A stretch of 64,000 nucleotides of DNA from CAYQOX01 sp964419335 (GCA_964419335.1 CAYQOX010000004.1:1-64000); one strand, 5' to 3'. Positions 1 through 9,090 are shown, numbered from the stretch's first letter. Notes: generated by a model not told the origin, from the letters alone. Made by a program: numbers and translations.

Positions 1-44
1 GGAAATGAGACGCTCAAAAAAAATATATTTACAGATGTAAATGA

Positions 45-551
45 CGAATTTGGGCAAACACCCTTGAGCCGGTTTCGGAAGAACAAGAAGGGGAATTGGT
101 GCTCACCCCGGTGGGTCGGGTTTCATCTCCTTTATTGCGATATCGTACTGGAGATCTCGTAAAACCTTCATGGAAAGGGTATGAACAATTTGGGCGCAAT
201 GAACTTGCCTTGTTAGGAGGTATTCTCGGGCGTATCGACGATATGGTTTGCATTCGAGGCATGAATATTTATCCGAGTACGATTGATGAAGTCGTGTGTC
301 GATTTCAAGAAGTCGAAGAATATCAAGTTACCGTTCGCAAGAGTGAAGAACGAACCCAGATTGAAATCGCAGTTGAGTTTACCTCTGGAACTAACACCAC
401 AGCCATGATCAATCAAATTGAGCTCGCTTTGCGCGATGTTTTGTATCTCCGCATTCCAGTCCATTCGGTCGAACCGAATTCCCTGCCCCGATTTGAACTC
501 AAAGCCAAACGCTGGAAGCAAATCGAAACGTTTCCAGATTCCCCTTCTTAG
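45..551 (+). CDS. Phenylacetate-CoA ligase (PaaK)-like adenylating enzyme, C-terminal part only
   Basis: This is the C-terminal third of an ANL-superfamily acyl-CoA ligase of the phenylacetate-CoA ligase type, which activates a carboxylic acid as an acyl-AMP and transfers it to CoA. The frame shows EEGEL-like EQEGELVLTPVG, the core motif RYRTGDLV (the Asp that contacts the ribose), then GRIDDMVCIRGMNIYPSTID, the hinge and C-terminal domain signature of PaaK proteins. The gene must begin left of the window. The coding frame is closed by a TGA at 42-44, yet homology appears to run back to about position 63, so the 5' part may lie in another frame. Either a frameshift or a sequence error sits near 45-62. 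A TTG at 96 is only a possible internal start. Substrate cannot be told from this fragment. Confidence 0.75.
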   Translation, partial: RIWANTLEPVSEEQEGELVLTPVGRVSSPLLRYRTGDLVKPSWKGYEQFGRNELALLGGILGRIDDMVCIRGMNIYPSTIDEVVCRFQEVEEYQVTVRKSEERTQIEIAVEFTSGTNTTAMINQIELALRDVLYLRIPVHSVEPNSLPRFELKAKRWKQIETFPDSPS

Positions 552-704
552 GGATTGATTTCGCAATGGGAAGCACAAACGAGACAATCATCACCAGCAA
601 TTTTTAATTTTGGTAAACTTTCGATTCATTTATCCTTGCATCTCATTAGGCAATTTGTTAATATGTATTATAAAAAATTCATTAAATTGTTTTGGGGAGG
701 AAAT

Positions 705-1328
705 ATGAGTTATCTTTCTAAAAAATATGGATTTACCCTCATTGAATTGCTTATTGTTGTAGCGATTATTGGGATCCTTGCAGCCATTGCGGTTCCAAAC
801 TTTCTCAACGCCCAAATTAGGGCTAAAGTCAGCCGGGCGGTATCCGACTTAAAAACATTGGAAACTGCCTTGGAGATGTATCGAGTTGACGAAGGCGATT
901 ATCCCCCATGGGATGGTCTTCATCCTAACTCCCTTCGCTATCATCGTTTAACCACTCCAGTAGCTTATCTAAACAACGTCCCACGTGATCCTTTCTACCA
1001 AGATACCTCGGAAGACGCACAACAATGGGGCTCCGCCTATGATTATGTCAATGTGCCTAAAGGCTCCAGCCAAAGTGACTTTAACTGGGATTGCCTTTGG
1101 GGGTCATGGTGGCGTATGAGCTCGTGGGGGCCGGATGCACGGAATGACTGGGGAGGTTGCCGCTCAACTCGTTCGGGACGCTCGGGTACTTTTAATTGTG
1201 ATGGTGGAACTCCAAACTTCGTGTATCAAGCATCCAATGGTTTGGTCAGCGATGGCGATATTGTATGGGTGGGACCCACAACCGGCCGCCGTACCAGCCC
1301 CCCTTGCAATATTCCCAACGAAATTTAA
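705..1328 (+). CDS. Type II secretion-type pseudopilin (prepilin) 1
   Basis: A 207-residue protein with a class III prepilin signal: short basic leader, then G9|FTLIELL with Glu at +5, followed by one hydrophobic helix ending in NFLNAQIRAK. The prepilin peptidase would cut after Gly9 and methylate Phe10. The globular part carries LTTPVAYLNNVPRDPF, a GPD motif and the tail SNGLVSDGDIVW, all echoed in the two other pseudopilins of the window. I chose ATG 705 because GGGGAGG (694-700) lies just before it and the signal begins here; an upstream extension in frame has no leader-like features. No gspE, gspF, gspD or prepilin peptidase is nearby, so it is an orphan pilin. It is followed after 26 bp by a second pseudopilin and the pair is probably co-transcribed. 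Confidence 0.88.
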   Translation: MSYLSKKYGFTLIELLIVVAIIGILAAIAVPNFLNAQIRAKVSRAVSDLKTLETALEMYRVDEGDYPPWDGLHPNSLRYHRLTTPVAYLNNVPRDPFYQDTSEDAQQWGSAYDYVNVPKGSSQSDFNWDCLWGSWWRMSSWGPDARNDWGGCRSTRSGRSGTFNCDGGTPNFVYQASNGLVSDGDIVWVGPTTGRRTSPPCNIPNEI

Positions 1329-1354
1329 TCCATGGGTCAAAATAGATAGAAACG

Positions 1355-1915
1355 ATGAGAATAAAAACTAAAGGTTTTACATTGATTGAATTATTGATTG
1401 TGGTGGCGATTATTGGGATCTTAGCCGCTATCGCTGTCCCCAATTTTTTGAATGCCCAAATACGGGCCAAACTCGCCCGGGTCATGGCTGATTGCAAAGC
1501 CTTGGGCACCGGGATTGAAATGTACATTATCGATTGGAACAATCCCCCTTGGGATACACCCTGCCCCTCAGGCGATCATGGCTGGGCTTCTTGTTATTCA
1601 CGCCTCACAACCCCCGTGCCCTTTATGAGCATCATATTGCCCGATGTCTTTCAACCGGAAGATATTACCCGCCCCGCTTCATATTTTACCGGGGGCCAAT
1701 TCAGCTATGATTATGGCACTATGATCAATGAACCAGGGCCGCGTTGGACTTCCTATTTCGGCCAATCTTTATGGAAAGTCGGCAGTTGCGGCCCTGATCA
1801 AGCCTATACCAATGTGCTCGACCGAAATTTCCGTTCACCGCCTTATGATTCTTCGAATGGATTAATTTCACCGGGTGATATTTATTATACCCAAGAAAAT
1901 TTTCTCAAAGAGTAA
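1355..1915 (+). CDS. Type II secretion-type pseudopilin 2
   Basis: A 186-residue pseudopilin with leader MRIKTKG7|FTLIELL, the same transmembrane helix and NFLNAQIRAK neck as its upstream neighbour, and a different globular domain. It shares LTTPVPFM, a CGPDQ motif and the tail YDSSNGLISPGDIYY with the neighbour, which suggests tandem duplication followed by divergence. The start ATG 1355 has only a weak ribosome site, so expression may depend on the upstream gene. Such proteins form the tip or fibre of a type II secretion pseudopilus or a related surface fibre; which one cannot be told here. Confidence 0.87.
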   Translation: MRIKTKGFTLIELLIVVAIIGILAAIAVPNFLNAQIRAKLARVMADCKALGTGIEMYIIDWNNPPWDTPCPSGDHGWASCYSRLTTPVPFMSIILPDVFQPEDITRPASYFTGGQFSYDYGTMINEPGPRWTSYFGQSLWKVGSCGPDQAYTNVLDRNFRSPPYDSSNGLISPGDIYYTQENFLKE

Positions 1916-2064
1916 CGGAAATCAATAGGGTATGGAAGTCAACAAAATGGAGTTCAAATAAAAACCGATACAAATTCGGATGAGTTCGCTTACATACACA
2001 AGCTCATAGGGGGCTTTATCACTCGCCTTGACAGAGTGAGATATACTGTTGTTCTGGAAACAAA

Positions 2065-2427
2065 TCATTGAAGAGCAATGATGGCTATCACCGATAAACT
2101 TATACAAACCACATAGACACATAACGTCTTGGCTACGTATATGCTATCCAATGGCTCCCAATTATCTCTTCGCAGATAAGTATTCCAAACCACAAAAAGG
2201 ATGTAACCGCAAACCATGAAAAGAATGGTTGTGAACGACACAATGACTTCGGCTGTCTTAATGATCAACAACGATATCCAAACATAAACCAAGCCTAACA
2301 AGAGATACGTAATAACGAATCCTAGGATCTTTCCAAGAAATTCATCCTTGTGCCTTTTTAGTTCCATTTGTTTATGGATTTTATCAAAATCGGCTTCCGT
2401 TTCTTTATAGATATTAGTCCATTTCAT
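2065..2427 (-). CDS. Small integral membrane protein, unknown function
   Basis: A 120-residue protein that I do not recognise. The first 30 residues are charged and probably cytoplasmic, then there are three likely membrane helices (about residues 31-54, 60-82 and 97-118) separated by a short charged loop WNTYLRRDNWEPLDS. A purine-rich GGGGGGGAAACGCC tract directly before ATG 2427 is a strong ribosome site, which supports translation. It stands alone, convergent with the pseudopilin pair and divergent from the dehydrogenase. No motif suggests a function. Confidence 0.6.
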   Translation of the reverse strand: MKWTNIYKETEADFDKIHKQMELKRHKDEFLGKILGFVITYLLLGLVYVWISLLIIKTAEVIVSFTTILFMVCGYILFVVWNTYLRRDNWEPLDSIYVAKTLCVYVVCISLSVIAIIALQ

Positions 2428-2642
2428 GGCGTTTCCCCCCCTTTCTCACTATCTATAATTGATTCGATTTTACCATTGTTTTCTTTCGTTGTCATTAGGG
2501 TTTTTACCGAATCGTAGAGAGTTTTTTCTTGTTTTGAGGATCAATTCATGCCCGGACGTGAACTCCCCCTTGGCAAGAGGAAGCACAATTCGATAGAATC
2601 AAATTGCCATTAGCGATTATGAAAGCCTGAGAGGATTCCATT

Positions 2643-3680
2643 ATGCGAGCTGCTGTATTGAAAGATTTTAATCAATTGGAAGTACAAGAGGTGCCCACGC
2701 CAGAGCCAGGCCCCGGTGAAGTTTTGGTACAGATTAAATCCTGTGGCATATGCGCCACGGATTATAAAGCCATCAAAGGCATCCGCCGAAATGTGGACTT
2801 TCCTCTAATTCCAGGACATGAACCAGCAGGCATCGTAGCGGCCGTGGGAGCCCATGTGGACTTTTTTAAGGAAGGCGATGAAGTGATTGTGCAGCCCAGC
2901 GGCTTTTGTGGGCTTTGCCCTCATTGCCGGGTTGGGAACACTCACTATTGTGACCAATCTTATACCACCGGCGGGGACGGACCACCTATCACAAAGCCAG
3001 GCAGCTTTGCGGAATATACCATCGTCGATATGAAATCGCTCTATCATAAACCTGACTCGATTTCCTTCGATGCCGCCTGCCAAACAGAACCGGTCTCGGG
3101 CGCATGGAAAGGAATGGTGCATTTCTCTGAAATGCAGGTGGGCGATGATGTGGTCGTCATCGGGACCGGGGGGATCGGAATGTATTGTCTCATGGTGGCC
3201 AAAGCAGCGGGCGCGGGGAATTTAATCGCAGTAGATATCAGTGACTTCGCTCTAGAAACCGCAAAAAAATTAGGCGCCACTCAGGTTATCAATCCTACAA
3301 AATGTGACGCCAGAGAAGTGATTTATCACATCATCCCGGAAGGGCCGGATCTTGTCATCGAAGCGGCGGGACCGATCGAAGCCGTAAAAATGATGGTCTC
3401 ACTCCTACGTAGAGGAACCCGCTGGAATGTTTTCGGCATCACAACCCATGAAACTTTTGAACTGGATGGCGGCTTGACCCACTTTTTAGAAGCACGTATG
3501 GATTCCAGTTTCGGCACGAATCCCCTGGCCATGCAAAAAGCGATCAAACTCATGGAGCGGGATTTGGTGAATCCTGAAAAGGTGATATCCCATCGTTTCC
3601 CATTAGATGAGATCGAAAAAGCTATGGAAGTCATGGACTCCCCGCAGCGAAATAAAGTGGTGATTCATCCTACTGGATAA
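2643..3680 (+). CDS. Zinc-dependent medium-chain alcohol/polyol dehydrogenase
   Basis: A 345-residue MDR-family NAD(P)-dependent dehydrogenase. Catalytic zinc ligands are visible as C37 in CGICATDYK, H59-E60 in GHEPAG and E149 in the CQTEPVSGAWKG stretch. The structural zinc loop has C89, C92, C95 and C103. The Rossmann motif GTGGIG is at 174-179, followed by the acidic VDIS that fits NAD. Length is normal for sorbitol/threonine dehydrogenase-like enzymes. The start ATG 2643 follows GAGAGG. It most likely oxidises a sugar alcohol or similar secondary alcohol; the substrate cannot be fixed. It is convergent with the SGNH hydrolase gene, only 18 bp away. Confidence 0.85.
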   Translation: MRAAVLKDFNQLEVQEVPTPEPGPGEVLVQIKSCGICATDYKAIKGIRRNVDFPLIPGHEPAGIVAAVGAHVDFFKEGDEVIVQPSGFCGLCPHCRVGNTHYCDQSYTTGGDGPPITKPGSFAEYTIVDMKSLYHKPDSISFDAACQTEPVSGAWKGMVHFSEMQVGDDVVVIGTGGIGMYCLMVAKAAGAGNLIAVDISDFALETAKKLGATQVINPTKCDAREVIYHIIPEGPDLVIEAAGPIEAVKMMVSLLRRGTRWNVFGITTHETFELDGGLTHFLEARMDSSFGTNPLAMQKAIKLMERDLVNPEKVISHRFPLDEIEKAMEVMDSPQRNKVVIHPTG

Positions 3681-3698
3681 ATTTTTTCTACGCCCTGC

Positions 3699-4790
3699 TT
3701 AGGGTTCCAAGGGTTGGGAGTGATAGAGTTCTGCTATTTTCTTGCTATATTCTCGCGCTTTAAATTTGTTCCCTTCGGGATGTAGATGTACGATGTCTTT
3801 AAACCAATCCTGATGCTCGGCTAAAAGAGAATGAGTCTCCACAGTGGAAATCCCTTGCTCGCGGGCAACCTTCTTCCCGTATTCATTAAACTCTTTGATC
3901 AATTCAGGTTTGTAAAACTTCGCCTTTTGAGAACAATAAGCCATGGGAGCGTAAATTAAATGCCCTTGGTGGGATTGAACCATCGTATTCAATGTTATTA
4001 GATTTCGTCCAAAGGGTTTTATGGTTTCCGGCTCAGGATTTTGGAGAAGTTGATCGTGGGGAATCGTATGTGTGGTTAAATTGATAATATCCACCGAAGA
4101 CTTTCCGGTTTTGAATAAAAGATAAGCCATCATCCAACTCCATGACAAATATTCTCGCGAGATATACCCCAAGAGATTTTCATCGTACGTCTTTCGATAA
4201 TGGGTGTAATCCGGTTTGAAATCCGGCCAAATGCGTCCCGCCATGTCATTCATCCCGTGATGCACAATGACGAAATCGGGCTGTACATCCTGAATACGAA
4301 TCATGTAGTTGATGGTGGATTCGGTTAGCGTCCAACCATCGCAGCCAAAATCCATAACCTCATAGTGGATGGAGTCTGGCAGCATGGGCGATAAAAAGTC
4401 TTCGATATACTGAGGATATTGCCCCATGGTTGTTGAAGCCCCCAGGCATGCAATACGGAGGGTGGCAGGAGGTTTTTTAAAAGCAAAAAAGTCCTCCTCG
4501 ATTTGGATTCCTCCTTCTTTATATTGAATCCTACTGGGGGCATAGGAAAGGTAAGGATGGGGGATAAAGCGTTGCCGCGTCTTTTCATTGGCGGTTTCCC
4601 ACGTGAATTGCTTTATGATTTTGGCTATATCCGGATGGAAGTAAGAGATATAGAAACGGTATCCAATTTCAAAACAAGCCAGCACGAAAGTCACGGATAT
4701 AAGTACCAGCAGACTATTCGTGAAAACGGGGTGTTTTTTTAAGGATTCCAGAAAAAGTTGTATCCTTGGATGTAAATCGTTAGGGTTCAT
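3699..4790 (-). CDS. Membrane-anchored SGNH/GDSL hydrolase-like protein
   Basis: About 363 residues with an N-terminal signal anchor (SLLVLISVTFVLACFEIGYR) and an extracytoplasmic SGNH hydrolase domain. Block I is CLGASTTMG with the nucleophile Ser near residue 119, block II is the Gly in FGCDGWT, block III is HHGMNDM, and the C-terminal DIVHLHPEGN supplies the Asp-His pair near 332/335. Such enzymes cut esters, often acetyl groups on carbohydrates. I took ATG 4790 as start; a TTG 21 bp upstream is possible but less likely. It is preceded by a divergent or unrelated stretch and followed by the convergent dehydrogenase. Confidence 0.78.
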   Translation of the reverse strand: MNPNDLHPRIQLFLESLKKHPVFTNSLLVLISVTFVLACFEIGYRFYISYFHPDIAKIIKQFTWETANEKTRQRFIPHPYLSYAPSRIQYKEGGIQIEEDFFAFKKPPATLRIACLGASTTMGQYPQYIEDFLSPMLPDSIHYEVMDFGCDGWTLTESTINYMIRIQDVQPDFVIVHHGMNDMAGRIWPDFKPDYTHYRKTYDENLLGYISREYLSWSWMMAYLLFKTGKSSVDIINLTTHTIPHDQLLQNPEPETIKPFGRNLITLNTMVQSHQGHLIYAPMAYCSQKAKFYKPELIKEFNEYGKKVAREQGISTVETHSLLAEHQDWFKDIVHLHPEGNKFKAREYSKKIAELYHSQPLEP

Positions 4791-4873
4791 TTTCCATCTC
4801 AGGAGGAACAAATTTCGTTATAGAAAGGTATTCGTTTTACAAAAAAAAGATATATACCATCAACTCATTCTAA

Positions 4874-4911
4874 AAACAAGAAAGCCGCGAGAGAATCCCC
4901 CCGCGGCTTCT
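4874..4911 (-). terminator. Intrinsic terminator of the di-heme cytochrome gene
   Basis: An 8-bp GC-rich stem (AAGCCGCG, 4882-4889, with its complement at 4902-4909) and a 12-nt loop. Read on the minus strand it is followed by CTTTCTTGTTTTT. It lies 22 nt after the stop of the cytochrome gene. Confidence 0.75.
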
Positions 4912-4932
4912 TTTCTTATCTCAGAATGATTC

Positions 4933-6324
4933 TTACAACGTACGTAAGAAAGCAACCAGGGCTTCTTTTTCTTCTTGGGTTAGATCAAGTTCCAAGACGA
5001 GGTTGTGGAATTCAACAGTATCTTCCAAGGTGAGCAAGCGCCCATCGTGATGATAGGGAGGTGAATCTTTGATCCCGCGTAAGGTGAAGGTTTTGATGGG
5101 ACCGTCTTGGATATTGTATTGATCATTGATGACTTCTGGTTCATAAAAACGCTCGAGTTTGAAGTCATGCATCTTGTGATCCGTGTAATGAGGTGCTGGA
5201 TGACACTCATTGCAGCGCGCTTTCCCAAAGAAGACTTCTTCACCTTGAAGTTCTTTCTCGGTGGCTTTCTCGGGAATTAAGCGGCCAAAGGAATCCAATT
5301 TGGGCGCTGGCGGGAAGTCGAAGATATTTTGCATCTGCGCCATCATCGCCACTTGGGAGGCGCGATCAGGGAGGTTCACGCCTTTTTTCGCGGCAGTCAC
5401 ATGGTCTCCATCGAAATACGCGGTTCGTTGTTCGAATTCTGTGAAATCTTCAATCGAACGCAGCGAACGTTTACTTCCATGAATTTGTTGCACGTTCATG
5501 CCCCGCAAACTGACCGTATCCAAACGGAACCGTGCGGCTTGGGGACGGGTGTCTGGATTTAAATGGAAGGCGGCATTGGTGTGGCCATTGGCATGGCAAT
5601 CCAAGCAGGAAATTCCTAAACTGGGATCTTTGACCTTTCGATCCTCCGTCTGATTGAACTGCTGCTGAGGGAACGGCGTAAGTAAAAGACGCAAGCCTTC
5701 CATCTGTACCGGCGTTAGAATCCCCTTGAAAATTTCATAATAATTCTTGATGGAAAGTAGTTTCCCCTGGGATACATCGCCTAGATCGGGACGCGTGGTT
5801 AAAAAAATGGGAGGAGGAAATTCAGGGATGAGGTGATCCGGAAGGTCAAATTCCACATCGAAACGCTCAAGGTCCCGCTGTTCAAGTTTCATGATTTCCT
5901 CAACATGTTTTGGTGGAATGACTTGGCCACCCGCTGAATGTTTGGCATGGGGCAAGGGGCGAAATCCCATCGGGAAAAGATTCTTTTCCTTGATTTCCTC
6001 TGGGGCCAGATCGTTCAATTCGTCCCAGGTCACATCCCCATGCAACTTAACCCGCACGCCTTTCTGCACGGCTTTTCTTTCTCCGGACATCATCACATTG
6101 GAGGGAGTGTTGCTTAGATCATAGCGGCGCTCGAGCAAATCGCGATGTTTCATCATGACCCCTTCGAGGTCTTCCATATCCTGTTCCATCATAGCTTCGA
6201 AGGGCTGATCAATGACCACAGGCATAAAAGTGTTTTTGTCGAATTCTTGCGCTGACAAGGGAATCGCTATGAGGCTTACCAAGAATGAACAACATATTAA
6301 TGTAATGAGATGCTTCTTTTCCAT
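4933..6324 (-). CDS. Exported di-heme cytochrome c, peroxidase/MauG-like
   Basis: A 463-residue protein with a clear Sec signal peptide (cut near ALSAQE, residue 25). Two haem c sites are visible: CLDCH at 240-244 and CNECH at 371-375. Between and after them lie VSLRGMN and FTLRGIKDSPPYHHDGRLLTLEDTVEFH, which is the arrangement of bacterial cytochrome c peroxidase/MauG-type proteins (the peroxidatic haem region with RG...PYxHDG). The roughly 230 residues before the first haem are unusual for that family and carry no motif I know. It acts in the periplasm, probably reducing peroxide or oxidising an organic or protein substrate. SD AAGGA precedes ATG 6324. It stands alone with its own promoter candidate and terminator. 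Confidence 0.82.
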   Translation of the reverse strand: MEKKHLITLICCSFLVSLIAIPLSAQEFDKNTFMPVVIDQPFEAMMEQDMEDLEGVMMKHRDLLERRYDLSNTPSNVMMSGERKAVQKGVRVKLHGDVTWDELNDLAPEEIKEKNLFPMGFRPLPHAKHSAGGQVIPPKHVEEIMKLEQRDLERFDVEFDLPDHLIPEFPPPIFLTTRPDLGDVSQGKLLSIKNYYEIFKGILTPVQMEGLRLLLTPFPQQQFNQTEDRKVKDPSLGISCLDCHANGHTNAAFHLNPDTRPQAARFRLDTVSLRGMNVQQIHGSKRSLRSIEDFTEFEQRTAYFDGDHVTAAKKGVNLPDRASQVAMMAQMQNIFDFPPAPKLDSFGRLIPEKATEKELQGEEVFFGKARCNECHPAPHYTDHKMHDFKLERFYEPEVINDQYNIQDGPIKTFTLRGIKDSPPYHHDGRLLTLEDTVEFHNLVLELDLTQEEKEALVAFLRTL

Positions 6325-6502
6325 ATTACGTATCCTTTCTTAAAAAAAAAATTCAGCTATAAATGTTTCGATTACTCGTTTTTGAAGACGGCGGTACTAC
6401 AGGCTGGACATTCCCCCTTTCTTAGTGAATCCAATTGAAGAAAACAAGCAGTGATGTTTTCAAAATTTAATAAAGACAAATTCCTTACTAGGAATAATTA
6501 CT

Positions 6503-6531
6503 ATTTAATAATATAACGAAAAAGTTGTCAA
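6503..6531 (-). promoter_or_regulatory. Sigma70-like promoter for the di-heme cytochrome gene
   Basis: On the minus strand a perfect -35 TTGACA (plus 6526-6531) is 17 bp from a -10 TTAAAT (plus 6503-6508, four of six matches). Predicted start near 6496, giving a leader of about 170 nt. Confidence 0.5.
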
Positions 6532-6734
6532 TAGAAAAATCCAGAAAATTCTCTCAACCATTATTGAAGCAACAAATTCATTCCAAGTAATTATCATACA
6601 AAAATCTATATGTTTGTAGCTAATTTACACGATTTATTTTTGAATGCACTATTTTTCATGTATATAAGCATTCACACGAAATATCATAACAAGAATCACA
6701 CCATTTTTTACGTCCCGAATAATTATGACAAAAA

Positions 6735-6765
6735 AAGGAGGTCCAACAAAACGATGTCCCCATGA
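6735..6765 (+). promoter_or_regulatory. Strong ribosome site with a 3-codon leader frame
   Basis: AAAAGGAGGTCC (6735-6745) is near-perfect Shine-Dalgarno sequence, followed at 6754 by ATG TCC CCA TGA. The stop overlaps another ATG (6762) that opens a 65-codon frame running out of frame into the next gene. The site is 50-60 bp before the true VIT-vWA start, so it could couple or attenuate its translation. It may also be a chance match. Confidence 0.3.
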
Positions 6766-6816
6766 ATTACGTTCTATGGAAAGAATCGAAAAAAAATCAG
6801 AGAAGGAGTATTGAAG

Positions 6817-9060
6817 ATGCGAGAAAAACAGTGGCTATTCCTTACGATTTTGCTATTGACGATTTTGCCTTACTCATGGGGACAAGGATTAATCGTTCCA
6901 CCCCCACGACCGATCCCTCCCGATCCATCAAACGAAGGCCTTTCGCTGCCCATCGATGAATACAAAGTGGAAACAGAAATCGATAACCAAATGGCGGTCA
7001 CCACCGTAACCCAAGTGTTTCGCAATCCACACAACCGCCAGGTCGAAGGGACCTACTTGTTCGCGGTACCCGAACAATCTTCGGTGTCAGAATTCACTTT
7101 AGAAGTCGATGGCGAGCAAGTCAAAGGGGAGTTATTGGATCAAGAAGAAGCCTTGAAGGTTTATGAATCTATTGTACGCAAACATAAGGATCCAGGTGTC
7201 TTATATTACAATGGGCAAGGGCTCATTCGGGCACGTATTTTTCCAATCGAACCCAAAAAGACAAAAACCATCCAAGTACGCTATGAAGAAATACTCTCTT
7301 TTGACCATGGAGCCTGCAATTACCAATTTAGCCTAGCGACCAAACCCTTTTGCCATAAGAAGGTGGATTACGTCGGTATCGATATCGATATTCAATCCAA
7401 AGAGCCTATCAAAAACGTATTTTCTCCCAATCATGAGATAACCACCAACCGCATCAATGACCATCATGTTAAAGTGAAATACAGCGAAGAAAATATCCGC
7501 CCAGAGCATGAGTTTCTTTTAACTTACGATGTCTCGCAGGATGCCATTGGCATAAATCTCTTTTCCTACAAGGAAAAAGAGGAAGACGGCTTCTTTATGC
7601 TTTTGGCAGCCCCTTCAGTGGAAAGAGATGAAGAGGAAGAAATTGCGGCAAAAAATGTGGTACTTGTCCTCGACCGCTCTGGCAGCATGAAAAAGGATAA
7701 CAAAATTCAACAAGCAAGAGAGGCTTTGGAGTTTTGCCTACGCAGTTTAAACGCGAAGGATCATTACGCCGTCATCTTCTTCAACGACGATATAGAAACC
7801 CTTACCGAGTCTCTGACCCCATATGAAGAACATGATATCGATGGGCTTTGTAAAAAAATTCAAAACTTGGATGCCCAAGGGGGAACGAATATTGATGGGG
7901 CTCTTCAAGAAGCCTTACGTTTAGTGAAAAAGCCTGAACGACCCACATATGTTCTCTTCATGACCGATGGACTTCCTACCGTAGGCGAACGGGATGCGGA
8001 TAAAATCTTGAGTCATGTCAAAGAACTCAACACCAAGGAAAACCGCTTCTTCACCTTCGGTGTGGGCTATGATGTGAATACCTTTTTACTCGATCAATTG
8101 GCACAGAATAACAAAGGATTAGCAACCTATGTCAAACCCAATCAAGATATCGAAGTCTCGGTTTCAAATATGTACTCCAAAATCTCCAAACCAATCCTAA
8201 CCGATATTGAATTGGACTTTGACAACATAGCCATCGACAACATGTATCCCCGTGAACTACCCGATGTGTTTCATGGAAGCCAGTTAGTCGTCTTAGGACG
8301 ATATAAGGATGGTAGAAACACGACCTTAAAGCTCCGGGGAACGGCCAATAATCGGGATCAAACGTTTTTGAAGGATGTGGAATTCAGCAAAGAGAAAAGC
8401 AAGTATGATTATATTCCCCGATTATGGGCGGCACGCCGAATTGGTTACTTAATTGATGAGATCCGGCTGCACGGTAAAAATCAAGAGTTGGTTGAAGAGA
8501 TTATGCGCTTAAGTGAAAAATATGGAATCTTAACAGAGTATACCTCCTTCCTGGTTCAGGAAGCGCCGGTGACGGCTCAACCGCTCAGCCCATCGGAGCG
8601 CGAAACGCAGCGTACCCGTAATCTTTCCAAAGCAGAAGAGAGTCTCTCCTTTGGCTTCGGGATGGAGCGAGGCAGCCAGGCCGTATCGAACGCAGAAATG
8701 CTGCAAGATCAACTAAAAAATGCCCCCTCGTTGGCGCAACAAAATCGTGTAAAGCATTATGATCGCGAAGGCAACGTACAAACCAGTGAAATCGGAGACG
8801 TAACCTATAATAATTCGCAAGCCTATTTTCGACGCGGTGAGCAATGGGTCTCTACGCAATTCGATGCTAATAAAGAAGTGATCAAAATCGCACCCTACAG
8901 TAAAGCCTATTTTCAACTCGCGAATCTCTCTAAAAATATTTCTCAAACCTTAGCCATGGGCGAAAATGTCTCCTTCGTGCAAAACGGGATTATGGTACAA
9001 ATCGATCCTGACGGTGAAGAGGAACTCGACCAGCAACAACTCAATCGTTTACAAGAATAA
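6817..9060 (+). CDS. Exported VIT domain and von Willebrand A domain protein
   Basis: A 747-residue secreted protein. After a signal peptide (ends near YSWGQG) and a Pro-rich linker comes a VIT domain (about 45-165, inter-alpha-trypsin-inhibitor type, with the FRNPHNRQVEGTYLFAVPE core). A vWA domain follows at about 280-450 with an intact metal site, D286-R-S288-G-S290, and later TNIDGAL and FMTDGLPT. The C-terminal 250 residues contain no anchor I can see; no sortase or PEP-CTERM tail is present. Such proteins bind ligands through a divalent metal. Start ATG 6817 is chosen over a TTG 6 bp upstream because AAGGAG (6803-6808) is 8 nt before it. A strong terminator follows. Confidence 0.85.
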   Translation: MREKQWLFLTILLLTILPYSWGQGLIVPPPRPIPPDPSNEGLSLPIDEYKVETEIDNQMAVTTVTQVFRNPHNRQVEGTYLFAVPEQSSVSEFTLEVDGEQVKGELLDQEEALKVYESIVRKHKDPGVLYYNGQGLIRARIFPIEPKKTKTIQVRYEEILSFDHGACNYQFSLATKPFCHKKVDYVGIDIDIQSKEPIKNVFSPNHEITTNRINDHHVKVKYSEENIRPEHEFLLTYDVSQDAIGINLFSYKEKEEDGFFMLLAAPSVERDEEEEIAAKNVVLVLDRSGSMKKDNKIQQAREALEFCLRSLNAKDHYAVIFFNDDIETLTESLTPYEEHDIDGLCKKIQNLDAQGGTNIDGALQEALRLVKKPERPTYVLFMTDGLPTVGERDADKILSHVKELNTKENRFFTFGVGYDVNTFLLDQLAQNNKGLATYVKPNQDIEVSVSNMYSKISKPILTDIELDFDNIAIDNMYPRELPDVFHGSQLVVLGRYKDGRNTTLKLRGTANNRDQTFLKDVEFSKEKSKYDYIPRLWAARRIGYLIDEIRLHGKNQELVEEIMRLSEKYGILTEYTSFLVQEAPVTAQPLSPSERETQRTRNLSKAEESLSFGFGMERGSQAVSNAEMLQDQLKNAPSLAQQNRVKHYDREGNVQTSEIGDVTYNNSQAYFRRGEQWVSTQFDANKEVIKIAPYSKAYFQLANLSKNISQTLAMGENVSFVQNGIMVQIDPDGEEELDQQQLNRLQE

Positions 9061-9090
9061 ATCAATCTCGCTTCTCTCTTTTCGAAACGG

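Larger units (their letters stand above)
6325..6816. other. AT-rich divergent intergenic region
   Basis: About 490 bp between two divergent genes. It holds a sigma70-like promoter for the cytochrome gene (6503-6531) and, near its right end, a strong ribosome site with a 3-codon reading frame (6735-6765). The middle part is AT-rich and I see no gene or stable hairpin in it. Confidence 0.6.

Noticed and set aside
705..1915. A type II secretion or type IV pilus gene cluster
   Set aside because: Only pseudopilins are present; no ATPase, platform, secretin or prepilin peptidase gene lies near any of the three.
2019..2039. TCACTC/GAGTGA hairpin between convergent genes
   Set aside because: Six pairs with a 9-nt loop and no T-run on either side; too weak to call a terminator.
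6762..6959. 65-codon frame with a strong upstream ribosome site
   Set aside because: It overlaps the signal peptide and VIT region of the next gene in another phase and its product resembles no protein; only the leader possibility is kept as a finding.
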